Shown here: one piece after another, positions 44,784 to 53,828 of the stretch
How the letters are laid out: each line of letters begins with the position of its first letter
How positions within the stretch are numbered: the stretch's first letter is position 1
Origin: Candidatus Coprenecus pullicola
GTDB lineage: Bacteria; Bacteroidota; Bacteroidia; Bacteroidales; UBA932
Length of the DNA stretch: 62,907 nucleotides
Assembly: GCA_018711925.1 (NCBI GenBank)
Contig: DVHR01000087.1
Span: forward strand, 1 to 62,907
Reading direction: 5' to 3'
The notes under the pieces: model-generated
The model's input: the letters and a program-made list of their open reading frames with translations, nothing else
What the model was told of the DNA's origin: nothing
Database searches by the model: none
Translations under genes and position numbers: made by a program

Positions 44784-46346
44784 TCAGACGGTCCTGTGAA
44801 CCTCATGCCCCACCACATAGATGGCACTGAAAGGCCGGGCCGGACAGAGATTCTCGCAGGCTCCGCAGCCTATGCACCTCTCGGTATTGACGGCCGGTAT
44901 CATAAGGTTCTTGCCGTCATTGCCCTCCTCGCGGCCGCCTCTGTGACGGTGATGTCCCTTGAGCGGCACCATCTGTATGGCTCCGGTAGGACAATGCCTT
45001 GCGCAGTTGCCGCACTCCTGGCCGTCCCTCACCGGGATACAGTTGTGCATCACCCACTCCGCATGGCCGATCTGGGTCGAGGACTTCTCGGCCTTGTCAA
45101 TCGGGCGTATGGCTCCGGCGGGGCAGACCTCCGAGCATTTCGTACACTCCGGACGGCAGTAACCCCTCTCGTAGGACATCTCCGGCTGCATCATGCGCAT
45201 CAGGTCCGTGGCTGGACGCAGCACTCCGTTGGGACACACCGAAACGCAGAGCTGACATCCGGTGCAGTGCTGGGCAAAATGCCTGAGACTCACCGCTCCG
45301 GGAGGCACCAGCGGAACAAGCCGGTCGGGAATGACCTTATCCTCGATCACGGCCAGACCGCCGTCGACTTTCTTCTCCTGAGCCTTGACCGTCACCGCCG
45401 CAGCTGCCATCAGGGAGGCCGTAAGGAACCCCCTGCGGGCGGTGTCGACGCTTTCGGCCTTGTCGGCTTTTCTGTCAGCACCGGATGCCGCTTCAGCCTG
45501 TCCTCCAGTCACTGCCGGAGCAGCGGCTTTCTTAGGATGAATATATGAGATGGCGTCCTTGGGACAGTTGCCGATGCAGTCCATGCAGGTCACGCAGCGG
45601 CTGTAGTCTATCTTGTGATTGGCGATATCTATGCAGGAGGCCTTGCAGTTGCGCTCGCACTTGCGGCAGCTTATGCACTTGTCGGTATTGATGACCGGCT
45701 TGAGCCATGAGAAACGGGCCAGGAAGCTCAGGATGGTTCCCACCGGGCAGACAGTGTTGCACCAGGTACGGCCGTTCCTCCATGCCAGCACGGCAATCAG
45801 CACCAGCATCACTGCGGCGATGACAAACGTCGGCAGACTCTTGAGCCATACATCCGTGGAATAGAAGGCGTAGCTGTCAGCCCTCTCGGCTATGAGCGCA
45901 AACAGGTTGTTGATCCAGCCGTACACGGGGGCGAAGATGTTGGAGGCAATGCGTCCGTAGGCGCTGTAAGGCTCCAGCAGGGCCACAAACGAGCCCACAC
46001 CCGCGATCAGGGCGATGATGAAGAGCCCAAGCATCGCGTAACGCAGCCAGCTCTTGGCCTTGGAATAAGTGTAGCGGTTCTTCTTCTGTTTTTTGCCCAG
46101 CCAGGCAAACACATCCTGCATCACTCCGAGCGGGCAGATGACGGAGCAGTACACCCTGCCGAATATCAGAGTCAGCAGCACTAATGCGATAATGACCCCG
46201 GCATTGAGGGCCAGGACTGCCGGAAAGAACTGGATCTTGGTCATCCATCCGAGCCAGGCGTGAAGTGTCCCTGTAAAGTCGAGAAACAATAAAGTCACGC
46301 ACACGAAAAATATCAGTGCGAGGGTTATTCTGATCTTCCTTAGCAT
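44784..46346 (-). CDS. NapH-NapG-like fused membrane ferredoxin
   Basis: About 520 residues in two parts. Residues 1-270 resemble NapH: membrane helices, two CxxxCP motifs (YCSVICPLG near 69 and WCNTVCPVG near 198), then ferredoxin clusters CISCRKCERNC (226-236) and CVTCMDCIGNC (253-263). A Ala/Lys-rich linker leads to ARRGFLTASLMAAAAVTVKA (305-324), an internal twin-arginine-like segment, then a NapG-like part with four more clusters (about 363-503). Such proteins pass electrons from menaquinol to periplasmic reductases. The aldo/keto reductase gene follows directly, so it is the likely electron acceptor. Start MLRKI at 46346; the codon two residues earlier is possible. Confidence 0.85.
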   Translation of the reverse strand: MLRKIRITLALIFFVCVTLLFLDFTGTLHAWLGWMTKIQFFPAVLALNAGVIIALVLLTLIFGRVYCSVICPLGVMQDVFAWLGKKQKKNRYTYSKAKSWLRYAMLGLFIIALIAGVGSFVALLEPYSAYGRIASNIFAPVYGWINNLFALIAERADSYAFYSTDVWLKSLPTFVIAAVMLVLIAVLAWRNGRTWCNTVCPVGTILSFLARFSWLKPVINTDKCISCRKCERNCKASCIDIANHKIDYSRCVTCMDCIGNCPKDAISYIHPKKAAAPAVTGGQAEAASGADRKADKAESVDTARRGFLTASLMAAAAVTVKAQEKKVDGGLAVIEDKVIPDRLVPLVPPGAVSLRHFAQHCTGCQLCVSVCPNGVLRPATDLMRMMQPEMSYERGYCRPECTKCSEVCPAGAIRPIDKAEKSSTQIGHAEWVMHNCIPVRDGQECGNCARHCPTGAIQMVPLKGHHRHRGGREEGNDGKNLMIPAVNTERCIGCGACENLCPARPFSAIYVVGHEVHRTV

Positions 46347-46521
46347 ACTCACAAATTTGCCGCAAAAATACTCAAAATCCAGCTTTCCGACATACAGAAA
46401 ACACAGATATTCTTACCAATTTTACGGCTGTGCCCCAGGGCTTCGGGCGGAAATGATGTTATTTGAGAAAAAAGTCCTATCTTGCCGCACTTTTCAAATC
46501 TAGAAACAAAGCGACAGAAAT

Positions 46522-48198
46522 ATGGCAGACGAGAAAATCATCTTTTCAATGAACGGCGTGGGCAAGGTCCTGCCCAACAGCAACAAGGTAATTCTGAAGG
46601 ACATCTACCTGTCTTTCTTCTACGGGGCGAAGATCGGCATCATCGGTCTGAACGGCTCGGGAAAGTCCACACTGATGAAGATCATCGCAGGTGTGGAGAA
46701 ATCCTACCAGGGCGAGGTGGTATGGGCTCCGGGATATACCGTAGGGTATCTGGAGCAGGAGCCTCAGATGGACCCGGACAAGACCGTCATCGAGGTAGTC
46801 AAGGAGGGTGTGCAGGAAGTGGCCGATCTGCTGCGCGAATACGAGGAGATCAACATGAAGTTCGCCGAGCCCATGTCGGATGACGAGATGAACAAACTCA
46901 TTGAGCGTCAGGGCGAGTTGACTGAGAAAATAGAGCACTGCGACGGCTGGGAGCTGGACTCCAAGCTGGAAAGGGCGATGGACGCCCTGCAGTGTCCGCC
47001 TTCCGAGGCCAGGATAGCGACCCTCAGCGGAGGCGAGCGTCGTCGCGTGGCTCTGTGCCGCCTGCTGCTGCGCCAGCCTGACGTACTCCTGCTCGACGAG
47101 CCGACCAACCATCTGGACACCGAGAGTATCCAGTGGCTGGAGGAGCATCTGCGCCAGTATAAGGGTACGGTCATCGCCGTCACCCACGACCGTTACTTCC
47201 TGGACAATGTAGCCGGCTGGATTCTGGAGCTGGACCGCGGAGAGGGCATTCCCTGGAAAGGCAACTACTCTTCATGGCTGGAGCAGAAGAGCAAGCGTCT
47301 GGAGATGGAGGAGAAGCAGGAGAGCAAGCGGCGCAAGACACTGGAGCGCGAGCTGGAGTGGGTGCGCATGGCCCCCAAGGCCCGTCAGGCCAAGTCCAAG
47401 GCCCGTCTGGGTGCCTACGAGAAACTGGCCAGTCAGGACGGCAAGGCCAAGGAGGCTGCCCTCGAGATATACATCCCCAACGGTCCCCGTCTGGGCAACA
47501 AGGTCATAGAGTTCAACGACGTATCCAAGGCCTACGGTGACAAGCTCCTCTTCGAGCACCTGACCTTCTCCCTGCCGCCCGCCGGTATCGTCGGAGTCAT
47601 CGGCCCCAACGGAGCGGGCAAGACCACCCTCTTCCGTCTCATCATGGGCATTGAGCAACCCGACAGCGGCTCAATAACCGTCGGAGAGACCGTCAAGCTT
47701 GCCTACGTAGACCAGCAGCACAAGAGCATAGACCCGGACAAGACCGTCTACCAGACCATCTCGGAGAACTCCGAGTTCATCCGTCTGGGCAACCGCGAGA
47801 TCAACGCCAGAGCCTATGTCTCCAGATTCAACTTCTCGGGAGCCGATCAGGAAAAGCTCTGCGGCATCCTCTCCGGCGGTGAGCGCAACCGCCTCCACCT
47901 GGCCCTGACCCTCAAGGACGAGGGCAATGTCCTCCTGCTCGACGAGCCCACCAACGATGTGGATGTAAACACTATCAGGGCGTTGGAGGAAGGTATAGAG
48001 AACTTCGCCGGCTGCGCCGTGGTCATCTCCCACGACCGCTGGTTCCTTGACCGCATCGCGACCCACATCCTGGCCTTCGAGGGCGACTCGCAGGTATACT
48101 TCTTCGAAGGCTCCTACTCGGAGTACGAGGAGAACCGCCGCAAACGTCTCGGCACCGACGAGCCCAAACGCTTCAAGTACAAGAAACTCATGGAATAG
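46522..48198 (+). CDS. ettA: energy-dependent translational throttle protein EttA
   Basis: ABC-F ATPase (558 residues) that binds the ribosomal E site and gates the first elongation step according to ADP/ATP level in E. coli. First cassette: GLNGSGKSTLMKIIAG, the arm segment near residues 95-140, LSGGERRRVALCRLLL and LLLDEPTNHLDTES. The tRNA-interaction linker is LEWVRMAPKARQAKSKAR. Second cassette: GPNGAGKTTLFRLIMG, LSGGERNRLHLALTL and LLLDEPTNDVDVNT. Length and arm are those of EttA, unlike the Uup-like protein at the left of the window. Monocistronic; convergent with the SirB1-like gene. Confidence 0.95.
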   Translation: MADEKIIFSMNGVGKVLPNSNKVILKDIYLSFFYGAKIGIIGLNGSGKSTLMKIIAGVEKSYQGEVVWAPGYTVGYLEQEPQMDPDKTVIEVVKEGVQEVADLLREYEEINMKFAEPMSDDEMNKLIERQGELTEKIEHCDGWELDSKLERAMDALQCPPSEARIATLSGGERRRVALCRLLLRQPDVLLLDEPTNHLDTESIQWLEEHLRQYKGTVIAVTHDRYFLDNVAGWILELDRGEGIPWKGNYSSWLEQKSKRLEMEEKQESKRRKTLERELEWVRMAPKARQAKSKARLGAYEKLASQDGKAKEAALEIYIPNGPRLGNKVIEFNDVSKAYGDKLLFEHLTFSLPPAGIVGVIGPNGAGKTTLFRLIMGIEQPDSGSITVGETVKLAYVDQQHKSIDPDKTVYQTISENSEFIRLGNREINARAYVSRFNFSGADQEKLCGILSGGERNRLHLALTLKDEGNVLLLDEPTNDVDVNTIRALEEGIENFAGCAVVISHDRWFLDRIATHILAFEGDSQVYFFEGSYSEYEENRRKRLGTDEPKRFKYKKLME

Positions 48199-48207
48199 CA
48201 GTCTGTA

Positions 48208-49044
48208 TCAGACTCTAAGCACGTCTAAAGCCCGTGTCAGCAGAATATCCGTCAGACGGGTACTGTTGGCCGGGCTGAAACGTTTCAGGGCAGCCGCGTA
48301 AATGTAAAGTATGGTCTGTTCCGTCCCCATGAGCGGAGTATCTTTCCAGACACTACGTGGGACGGGTTCGGATATCCGCCCATGATTGCCTACATCGATA
48401 GTGAATAAGGAACGGCCCTGCTCCATCCAAGTGACGAAATACCCGGGAGACTTCGGAAATACAGGATACACTGGCAGTCCGGCATAGGATGCCAGAAGGA
48501 AATAGACACATGACAATCCCACTGTCCCGCCCTTGCGCCTCTTCAACAAGCGCGGCAGAAGTACGTTCGGCTCATCCTCTTTCCCAGACGGCGCACTGAG
48601 CGCAAAACCATACTTGTCGTACATGGTGTAGTTGAGCATCTCAACTCTCTCCACAGCCGTCATCGAGTCCGTCAGCTCACACAACAGGCTGTTTCCGACA
48701 TCCTCATAACAACCGCGGAAAGCATCCGGTGTCAGTTCCGGCTCCATAATCCGGGTCAGGAAATACATCCCGTCCGGCACGTACAGATCCGGACCTGTGC
48801 GCATCAAGTCCAACAGTTCCTTATACGCCAGGAGCGATGACATCTGACATATCCGCTTCAGCACAAAGGAACGTCTGTACGGCTCCGTCTGCCTGTACAC
48901 ATTCCGGAAGAAATAATCCAGCGCGTTCCAGCCCAAGGCAAATACCCTGTCACTGACAACCTCAAAAGTCACCTCCTCCCTATCTTCCAGGAGTGCCAGC
49001 AGATTGTCCAGCTCGGCCCTGTCCAGTTGCCTTGCGTCCGTCAT
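48208..49044 (-). CDS. SirB1-like transglutaminase-fold protein
   Basis: A 278-residue soluble protein. LKRRKGGTVGLSCVYFLLAS carries the Cys in the position expected for the SirB1/transglutaminase-like group, followed by YAGLPVYPVFPKSPGYFVTW. The normal partner His/Asp positions are less clear (FTIDVGNHGRISE), so activity is uncertain. ATG 49044 overlaps the stop of the nucleoside phosphorylase gene (ATGA), so both are translated together. What the pair does is unknown. Confidence 0.65.
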   Translation of the reverse strand: MTDARQLDRAELDNLLALLEDREEVTFEVVSDRVFALGWNALDYFFRNVYRQTEPYRRSFVLKRICQMSSLLAYKELLDLMRTGPDLYVPDGMYFLTRIMEPELTPDAFRGCYEDVGNSLLCELTDSMTAVERVEMLNYTMYDKYGFALSAPSGKEDEPNVLLPRLLKRRKGGTVGLSCVYFLLASYAGLPVYPVFPKSPGYFVTWMEQGRSLFTIDVGNHGRISEPVPRSVWKDTPLMGTEQTILYIYAAALKRFSPANSTRLTDILLTRALDVLRV

Positions 49045-49913
49045 TGCGCCAGCTTGTCCAGGCACAGTTCTATCAGGCCGCCCATCAGCGACTTGTAATC
49101 AGCATCCGCATTCTGGGCATAACGCTGGGCGATACCCAGACACACAGTCGCGCCTTCATGCCCCAACTTGCGGGACAGGGAAGCTATCGCTGAGCCCTCC
49201 ATTTCAAAATTGGTGATACGCATATCCCCGAACCTGAATGACTCCAACCTCTCCATCAGGTCCGGCATGACGAGCGGCAGGCGCACGACACGGCACTGGG
49301 GGCCATAGAAGCCTGGAGCCGAGACAGTCATGCCCTGCACGGTACTGTCCGCAAAAAGATCTGCCAAACGCTCTGACGCCTTTACAAAATAAGGTGTGGG
49401 AAGATACCTGTCCCACTGCACATGCTTCAGGAAAGCCTCCTCAATATCCTTCTCCACCACGGCATCCCTGTCACCATACCAGTTCAGAAGGCCGTCAAAA
49501 CCTATCGAAACTCTGGATAAAATGTACGAGCCTATCGGTATATCCGGCTGGATTACCCCACACGTACCTATACGCAATATGGTCAGGCTTCTTTTCCGAG
49601 AACGCACTTCCCGCGTATTGAAGTCCACGTTGGCCAAGGCATCCAGCTCGTTCATCACGATGTCTATATTGTCACAGCCTATACCGGTGGAAAGGACGGT
49701 CATTCTGACGCCTTTGTATCTTCCGGTCACGCTGTGGAACTCCCTGGAGGAAGTGGAGGACTCGATATCCGAGAGATACGCCCCAATCATGTCCACCCTA
49801 CCCGGGTCTCCTACCAATATGACCTTGTCTGCCAGATGCTCAGGACGGACATGAAGATGAAACACCGAGCCGTCACCGTTGATTATCAATTCAGATGCGC
49901 CTATTTTTTCCAT
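49041..49913 (-). CDS. nucleoside phosphorylase (uridine phosphorylase-like)
   Basis: A 290-residue phosphorylase of the NP-I family, splitting a nucleoside with phosphate into base and ribose-1-phosphate. VILVGDPGRVDMIGAYLSD is the phosphate-site signature, TVLSTGIGCDNIDIVMNEL and ILRIGTCGVIQPDIPIGSY follow, and ITNFEMEGSAIASLSRKLGH holds the ribose-binding Glu-Met-Glu. The last is typical of uridine phosphorylases, so a pyrimidine nucleoside is the likely substrate. Upstream partner of the SirB1-like gene by a four-base overlap. Confidence 0.88.
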   Translation of the reverse strand: MEKIGASELIINGDGSVFHLHVRPEHLADKVILVGDPGRVDMIGAYLSDIESSTSSREFHSVTGRYKGVRMTVLSTGIGCDNIDIVMNELDALANVDFNTREVRSRKRSLTILRIGTCGVIQPDIPIGSYILSRVSIGFDGLLNWYGDRDAVVEKDIEEAFLKHVQWDRYLPTPYFVKASERLADLFADSTVQGMTVSAPGFYGPQCRVVRLPLVMPDLMERLESFRFGDMRITNFEMEGSAIASLSRKLGHEGATVCLGIAQRYAQNADADYKSLMGGLIELCLDKLAQ

Positions 49914-49996
49914 AAAACCGATATTTTATCTATCAAATATACTAAAGTTTTCAATTCCCGGCATCCATAAATGCAAAAAGAAAGCCCATCGGACAC

Positions 49997-50041
49997 AAAA
50001 AAGCCCCTTAAAAGCGTGCAATATGACTTCCAGGGGCTTTT
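49997..50041 (-). terminator. intrinsic terminator after the BACON lipoprotein operon
   Basis: AAAAGCCCCT (49999-50008) and AGGGGCTTTT (50032-50041) form a 10-bp stem. On the minus strand a run of six T's follows. The stem is symmetric enough to work weakly in both directions. Confidence 0.8.
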
Positions 50042-50094
50042 CTCAATCCGATATCAGCCGGTTACCGTCGACCGGTAACGTAAAAAGAATCTTC

Positions 50095-51909
50095 TCATTC
50101 CACAGTAAACACCTCACTGAATGTCACATTTTCATCATAACTCATATCCAAGGTGTTCACTCCAAAAGCGTATACCCTACAACTCTGCCCTGATTGCAGA
50201 TAATCCTGACCTCCTTCTGTGTTATAAATGAAATTACGGCTGGTGGAGGTAGTTCCATTATCAGATGCTATCAAACAGATCACCTCCCATCCCATAGTAG
50301 CATCGGCATAGGCCTTTACAAGATCTATAACATCCTGCGACGTATAATCCGCAGGTGCCAGACCATGGAAATATGCGGCTGAGACCGGTGTGCCGGTTAC
50401 AGTATAATACACATCAGTACCTGATACTTCATCGACCACAATAGACAGGTCGGCAAAACCCTCAGAACTTGATGTCGTGTAGAAAGGAACTATTGTCGCG
50501 GCTGTTGTAGGATACATACCCTCCACACCAAATGCCACAGCATAATATTCGGTACCGGATGTCAGACCTTTCAGTTCCTTGGATGTTGCGCCGTTGTATA
50601 TTTCTATATCATATCTGCCCGAATCCAGTATATGATCCACTATCTCGTCCTCGTCCATACCGGAAACATCCGATGCGGGAAATACCACCACCGTATATGG
50701 ATCGGAATTTGAGACTTGAGTTGCCCATGAGGCCTCTGTATCCGACTTGATAGGTACATCCAGCCTTATAACGTTGTCCGAGGGATCCGGGACACCTGTC
50801 ACATAATACTCTCTCACCATATTGGAATTGATATACCCGGACTCCGATACGGAAAAGGCAAAACCGCAGTACTCCGTCTCCGCCTCAACCTTGCCGTCGA
50901 GACTTAGAACCTGCTCCCCTCTATCACATAACTCTGACAGAACCTGCTCTGTGGACATATACCCGATAAAAAACTCTATCTGCCCGATCAGGAACTCCTG
51001 AACCTCTTCCTCCAGAGTCCTGTCATACGAGTCTATGACAGACTGCTTAAGAAGATTGTAATAGTATCGCTGCTCCATGTCCGTTGGTGTAACTGTCATG
51101 CTGCCGCTTATTTTCTCGCCTTCAAATACTATTGTGAAACCTACATCCTTCCACTCAACATCTTTTGTTCTGAACTCCTCGTATGAAATCTCGCTTGTCC
51201 GCTCACATGCGTTATTCATACCTGCACAGAAAAGAATATGGTCTGAGGAAGGGACAAGAAGCTCAATAACCTTGTTTTTCACATTGCCTACAGACAGTAT
51301 CTGCATATCGGCAAGAAACTCCGGCAGGGAATAGCCCCATTCAGCGGCTGTCGATATATATTCCTGAGCGACATACTCAAAAACGGCCTCACCACCGCCC
51401 ATGGATTCCCAATCCTTCTTTTCTATCGCCATTATAAGATATGTGGACTCCATATCCTCAGGTTCTACGGAAACTGTCACCGAGGCCTCGCCCACATCTT
51501 CTATGGTTATATTGAACAGACCGGAGCCCGGCTTCTCTCCTTGTTGCCCTGCAGCCAGCTGCGTAATCTTCAATGTACGCTCCACATCGGCAAATCTGAC
51601 CAGCGCATCACAACTCCTTTCCACCGTATCCACATTCTCTTCCACCGTCAGAATGATCAGTCCTCCAGTCGAGACATCATAATCCATAATCCAGTCCTCA
51701 TCATATTCCAGAACGGGAACAGTTCCCTCCGGAGCATTCTCCTCAATATAGCCTATCCTTATATCACCTCCTTCCGCCGGCACTGTAATCTCCGGCTCAT
51801 TAAGTTCAAACACCACCGGCTGAGCAGGGACCTCTTCGGAACGGCAACCTGACATAAGTGCGCAAAATAGGGAAACTGACAAAACAAAGAGTAAATATTT
51901 CGACTTCAT
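50095..51909 (-). CDS. BACON-type multidomain lipoprotein, copy 2
   Basis: A 604-residue lipoprotein: signal peptide with lipobox ALMSGC, Cys about residue 22. The first 100 residues of the mature chain resemble a BACON domain (ITVPAEGGDIRIGYIEENA, then DALVRFADVERTLKITQ). Three further beta-sandwich-like modules each end in a pattern such as LTSGTEYYAVAFGVEGMYPT, recalling Fn3-like folds. It is a paralogue of the gene immediately upstream, about 17 bases away on the same strand. Likely displayed on the cell surface; ligand unknown. The ATG three codons earlier (51918) is possible. Confidence 0.75.
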   Translation of the reverse strand: MKSKYLLFVLSVSLFCALMSGCRSEEVPAQPVVFELNEPEITVPAEGGDIRIGYIEENAPEGTVPVLEYDEDWIMDYDVSTGGLIILTVEENVDTVERSCDALVRFADVERTLKITQLAAGQQGEKPGSGLFNITIEDVGEASVTVSVEPEDMESTYLIMAIEKKDWESMGGGEAVFEYVAQEYISTAAEWGYSLPEFLADMQILSVGNVKNKVIELLVPSSDHILFCAGMNNACERTSEISYEEFRTKDVEWKDVGFTIVFEGEKISGSMTVTPTDMEQRYYYNLLKQSVIDSYDRTLEEEVQEFLIGQIEFFIGYMSTEQVLSELCDRGEQVLSLDGKVEAETEYCGFAFSVSESGYINSNMVREYYVTGVPDPSDNVIRLDVPIKSDTEASWATQVSNSDPYTVVVFPASDVSGMDEDEIVDHILDSGRYDIEIYNGATSKELKGLTSGTEYYAVAFGVEGMYPTTAATIVPFYTTSSSEGFADLSIVVDEVSGTDVYYTVTGTPVSAAYFHGLAPADYTSQDVIDLVKAYADATMGWEVICLIASDNGTTSTSRNFIYNTEGGQDYLQSGQSCRVYAFGVNTLDMSYDENVTFSEVFTVE

Positions 51910-51926
51910 GATTTTCAAGTTTTTTG

Positions 51927-53720
51927 TTATTTTAATGTATGGAATTTTTCACTATAGGCGACATCCGTCACCCACTCTCCGGTATCCTCATTGACCCCGA
52001 AGGCATATACGACATAATCCGTATCACTGTTCAAAGGCGCGTACTTTCCAAAATCCACTGTTCCTCTCGATCCGTACTGTCTGAACAAGTCTGCCATATC
52101 CGTAACCCAAGGACGGTTTTCCTCCAGTTTTTTATCCAATGACGCCCTTATATCGTCCTCTGTCCATGAGGCCGGACAAACGCTCCAATAATAAAGTGCT
52201 GAAGCAGGCGTTCCGGACACCGTGACATCAGCGCTCCAGTCCGTGACATTATCTACGATAAAATCAAATGTCAATAAAGACGGGTCCTCCTCTCCCAAAG
52301 TAACGAACGTAGTCCTGACAGGCTCTGTGGTCGCCTTGCCGGAACGATACCCGAACACGTACAGCCAGTACTCCGTCTCGTGAGCAAGTCCGCTTATCCT
52401 GCCTTCATAGTCACCTTTGAGAGACAGAGAAGTCAGGTCTCCCTCCAGCAGCCTCTCCATTATCTGTTCATCAGTCATTCCTTCATATTCGGATACAGGA
52501 GTGACTATCACGACATACGGATCGTCATTTGTCGTGGTAATGCCCACCTCCACCCAATCCAGGTTAACTTGTAGAATCTTGACCTCCAGCCGGTTGTCGG
52601 AAGGCTGCACCGGCCCTGTCCGGAAAGGTTCCGTCACCGGTTCCGAATTGACTTTACCGTCCATATCCACACCGCATGCGGCTCCGATATAGTCTGTCTC
52701 AGCCTCCAGGTTATAAAAATAACTGTCTTTTCCAACCGACAACAGCTGTTCCAGAATATCAGCCGGCGAGATGCCAACCGCAAGTCCCAATTGTATATTC
52801 TGATCTATAAAGGACTGAAGGATCTGCCCCGGTGTCTGCCCTGATGCATCCTGCTCCTCCTTGGAAAACAGATCAAAGAAATACCATCTACCGTCATCCG
52901 CAGGCACCGGCTCCGCCCACATTGTGACATCCGGTCCGGCAATATCATACCACAGCTTGAAAGTCCTGTCTATCATATCCACGGCATCTGTCTTAAAGAG
53001 AGTCTTGACAATAGACGACAGCCTCTCCCCGGTCCGCGAGCATCCTACAGCATACACATATTGCTCCATATCAGCCGGAAGATAGAGCATTTCCTTGACG
53101 GAATTTCCTGAGACAAGGCTGCCGGACGACTCCAGAAGTTCCTCCAGAGTCATGCCCACAGACTCTCCCTGGCTCACATAATGATCTATTACCGCCGCAA
53201 AAAGGTCATCATCATTATCAAAACCATCCACATAGGACTTTGGCGAATTAAGCGCGACATAGGTCATACCGTCATCCAACGGGTCTATCTCCGCCTTTGC
53301 TGTCGATGCAGTCACATCCTTGACATTGATTGTAAACGGCGCATCAGAAGAGGACATTTCGTACGCCTCCTGTACAACACTGAAAGAGAGAGTCATCATT
53401 GAGTAGGATATGGTCATGACGGTATACCGCTGCGAATAAGCATAATTGGCAGCGATATTGAATTTCACGACACCGTCCTTGCTCCAGTCGATATCCGTAA
53501 TCCAAGTCGCAGTGTCCGGAACAGACACACAAAGAGTACCACCCTCGGGAGGATTGCGTAGAGTATATTCAAAGGAGTATTCCCCACCTTGCCACGGCGA
53601 AAGGATATCTCCTTCTGTCACAGCCGTCAATGATGATTCGGACGATCTCCGCTCATCTTGTCGGCAAGAAAAAACAAACATGACCAGAACGGCCATGAGC
53701 CAGATAAACTTTGGGTTCAT
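51927..53720 (-). CDS. BACON-type multidomain lipoprotein, copy 1
   Basis: A 597-residue lipoprotein with signal peptide WLMAVLVMFVFSC and lipidated Cys at residue 19. The mature N-terminus again resembles a BACON domain (ILSPWQGGEYSFEYTLRNPP and YSMMTLSFSVVQEA). It then has modules parallel to the downstream gene, including DPYVVIVTPVSEYEGMTDEQ (matching DPYTVVVFPASDVSGMDEDE) and LAHETEYWLYVFGYRSGKAT. The two proteins diverge strongly outside these motifs. It has a consensus promoter divergent from the DUF4293 gene. Confidence 0.75.
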   Translation of the reverse strand: MNPKFIWLMAVLVMFVFSCRQDERRSSESSLTAVTEGDILSPWQGGEYSFEYTLRNPPEGGTLCVSVPDTATWITDIDWSKDGVVKFNIAANYAYSQRYTVMTISYSMMTLSFSVVQEAYEMSSSDAPFTINVKDVTASTAKAEIDPLDDGMTYVALNSPKSYVDGFDNDDDLFAAVIDHYVSQGESVGMTLEELLESSGSLVSGNSVKEMLYLPADMEQYVYAVGCSRTGERLSSIVKTLFKTDAVDMIDRTFKLWYDIAGPDVTMWAEPVPADDGRWYFFDLFSKEEQDASGQTPGQILQSFIDQNIQLGLAVGISPADILEQLLSVGKDSYFYNLEAETDYIGAACGVDMDGKVNSEPVTEPFRTGPVQPSDNRLEVKILQVNLDWVEVGITTTNDDPYVVIVTPVSEYEGMTDEQIMERLLEGDLTSLSLKGDYEGRISGLAHETEYWLYVFGYRSGKATTEPVRTTFVTLGEEDPSLLTFDFIVDNVTDWSADVTVSGTPASALYYWSVCPASWTEDDIRASLDKKLEENRPWVTDMADLFRQYGSRGTVDFGKYAPLNSDTDYVVYAFGVNEDTGEWVTDVAYSEKFHTLK

Positions 53721-53757
53721 AAATTAAATCTTACGTTATGTGTGTGAATTAACGAAA

Positions 53758-53788
53758 CAAATTTAACTATAATTTTAATCAATAACAA
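53758..53788 (-). promoter_or_regulatory. Bacteroidota-type promoter of the BACON lipoprotein operon
   Basis: On the minus strand TTG (53786-53788) and TAAATTTG (53758-53765) are separated by 20 bases, a full match. Transcription would start near 53752. It faces the DUF4293 promoter 40 bases away. Confidence 0.6.
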
Positions 53789-53798
53789 CTATTTTGCG

Positions 53799-53806
53799 TA
53801 TTTTTG
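53799..53806 (+). promoter_or_regulatory. -7 promoter element of the DUF4293 gene
   Basis: TATTTTTG followed by CC, 22 bases before the ATG. No good -33 box is seen at the normal distance, and the expected position overlaps the divergent promoter. Confidence 0.45.
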
Positions 53807-53828
53807 CCTCCGGACAAACAGATACAAT

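Noticed and set aside
44784..44786. Selenocysteine at the TGA between the ferredoxin and the reductase
   Set aside because: The residue would fall in a linker with no catalytic context, and no SECIS-like hairpin was recognised directly after it; plain readthrough remains only one option.
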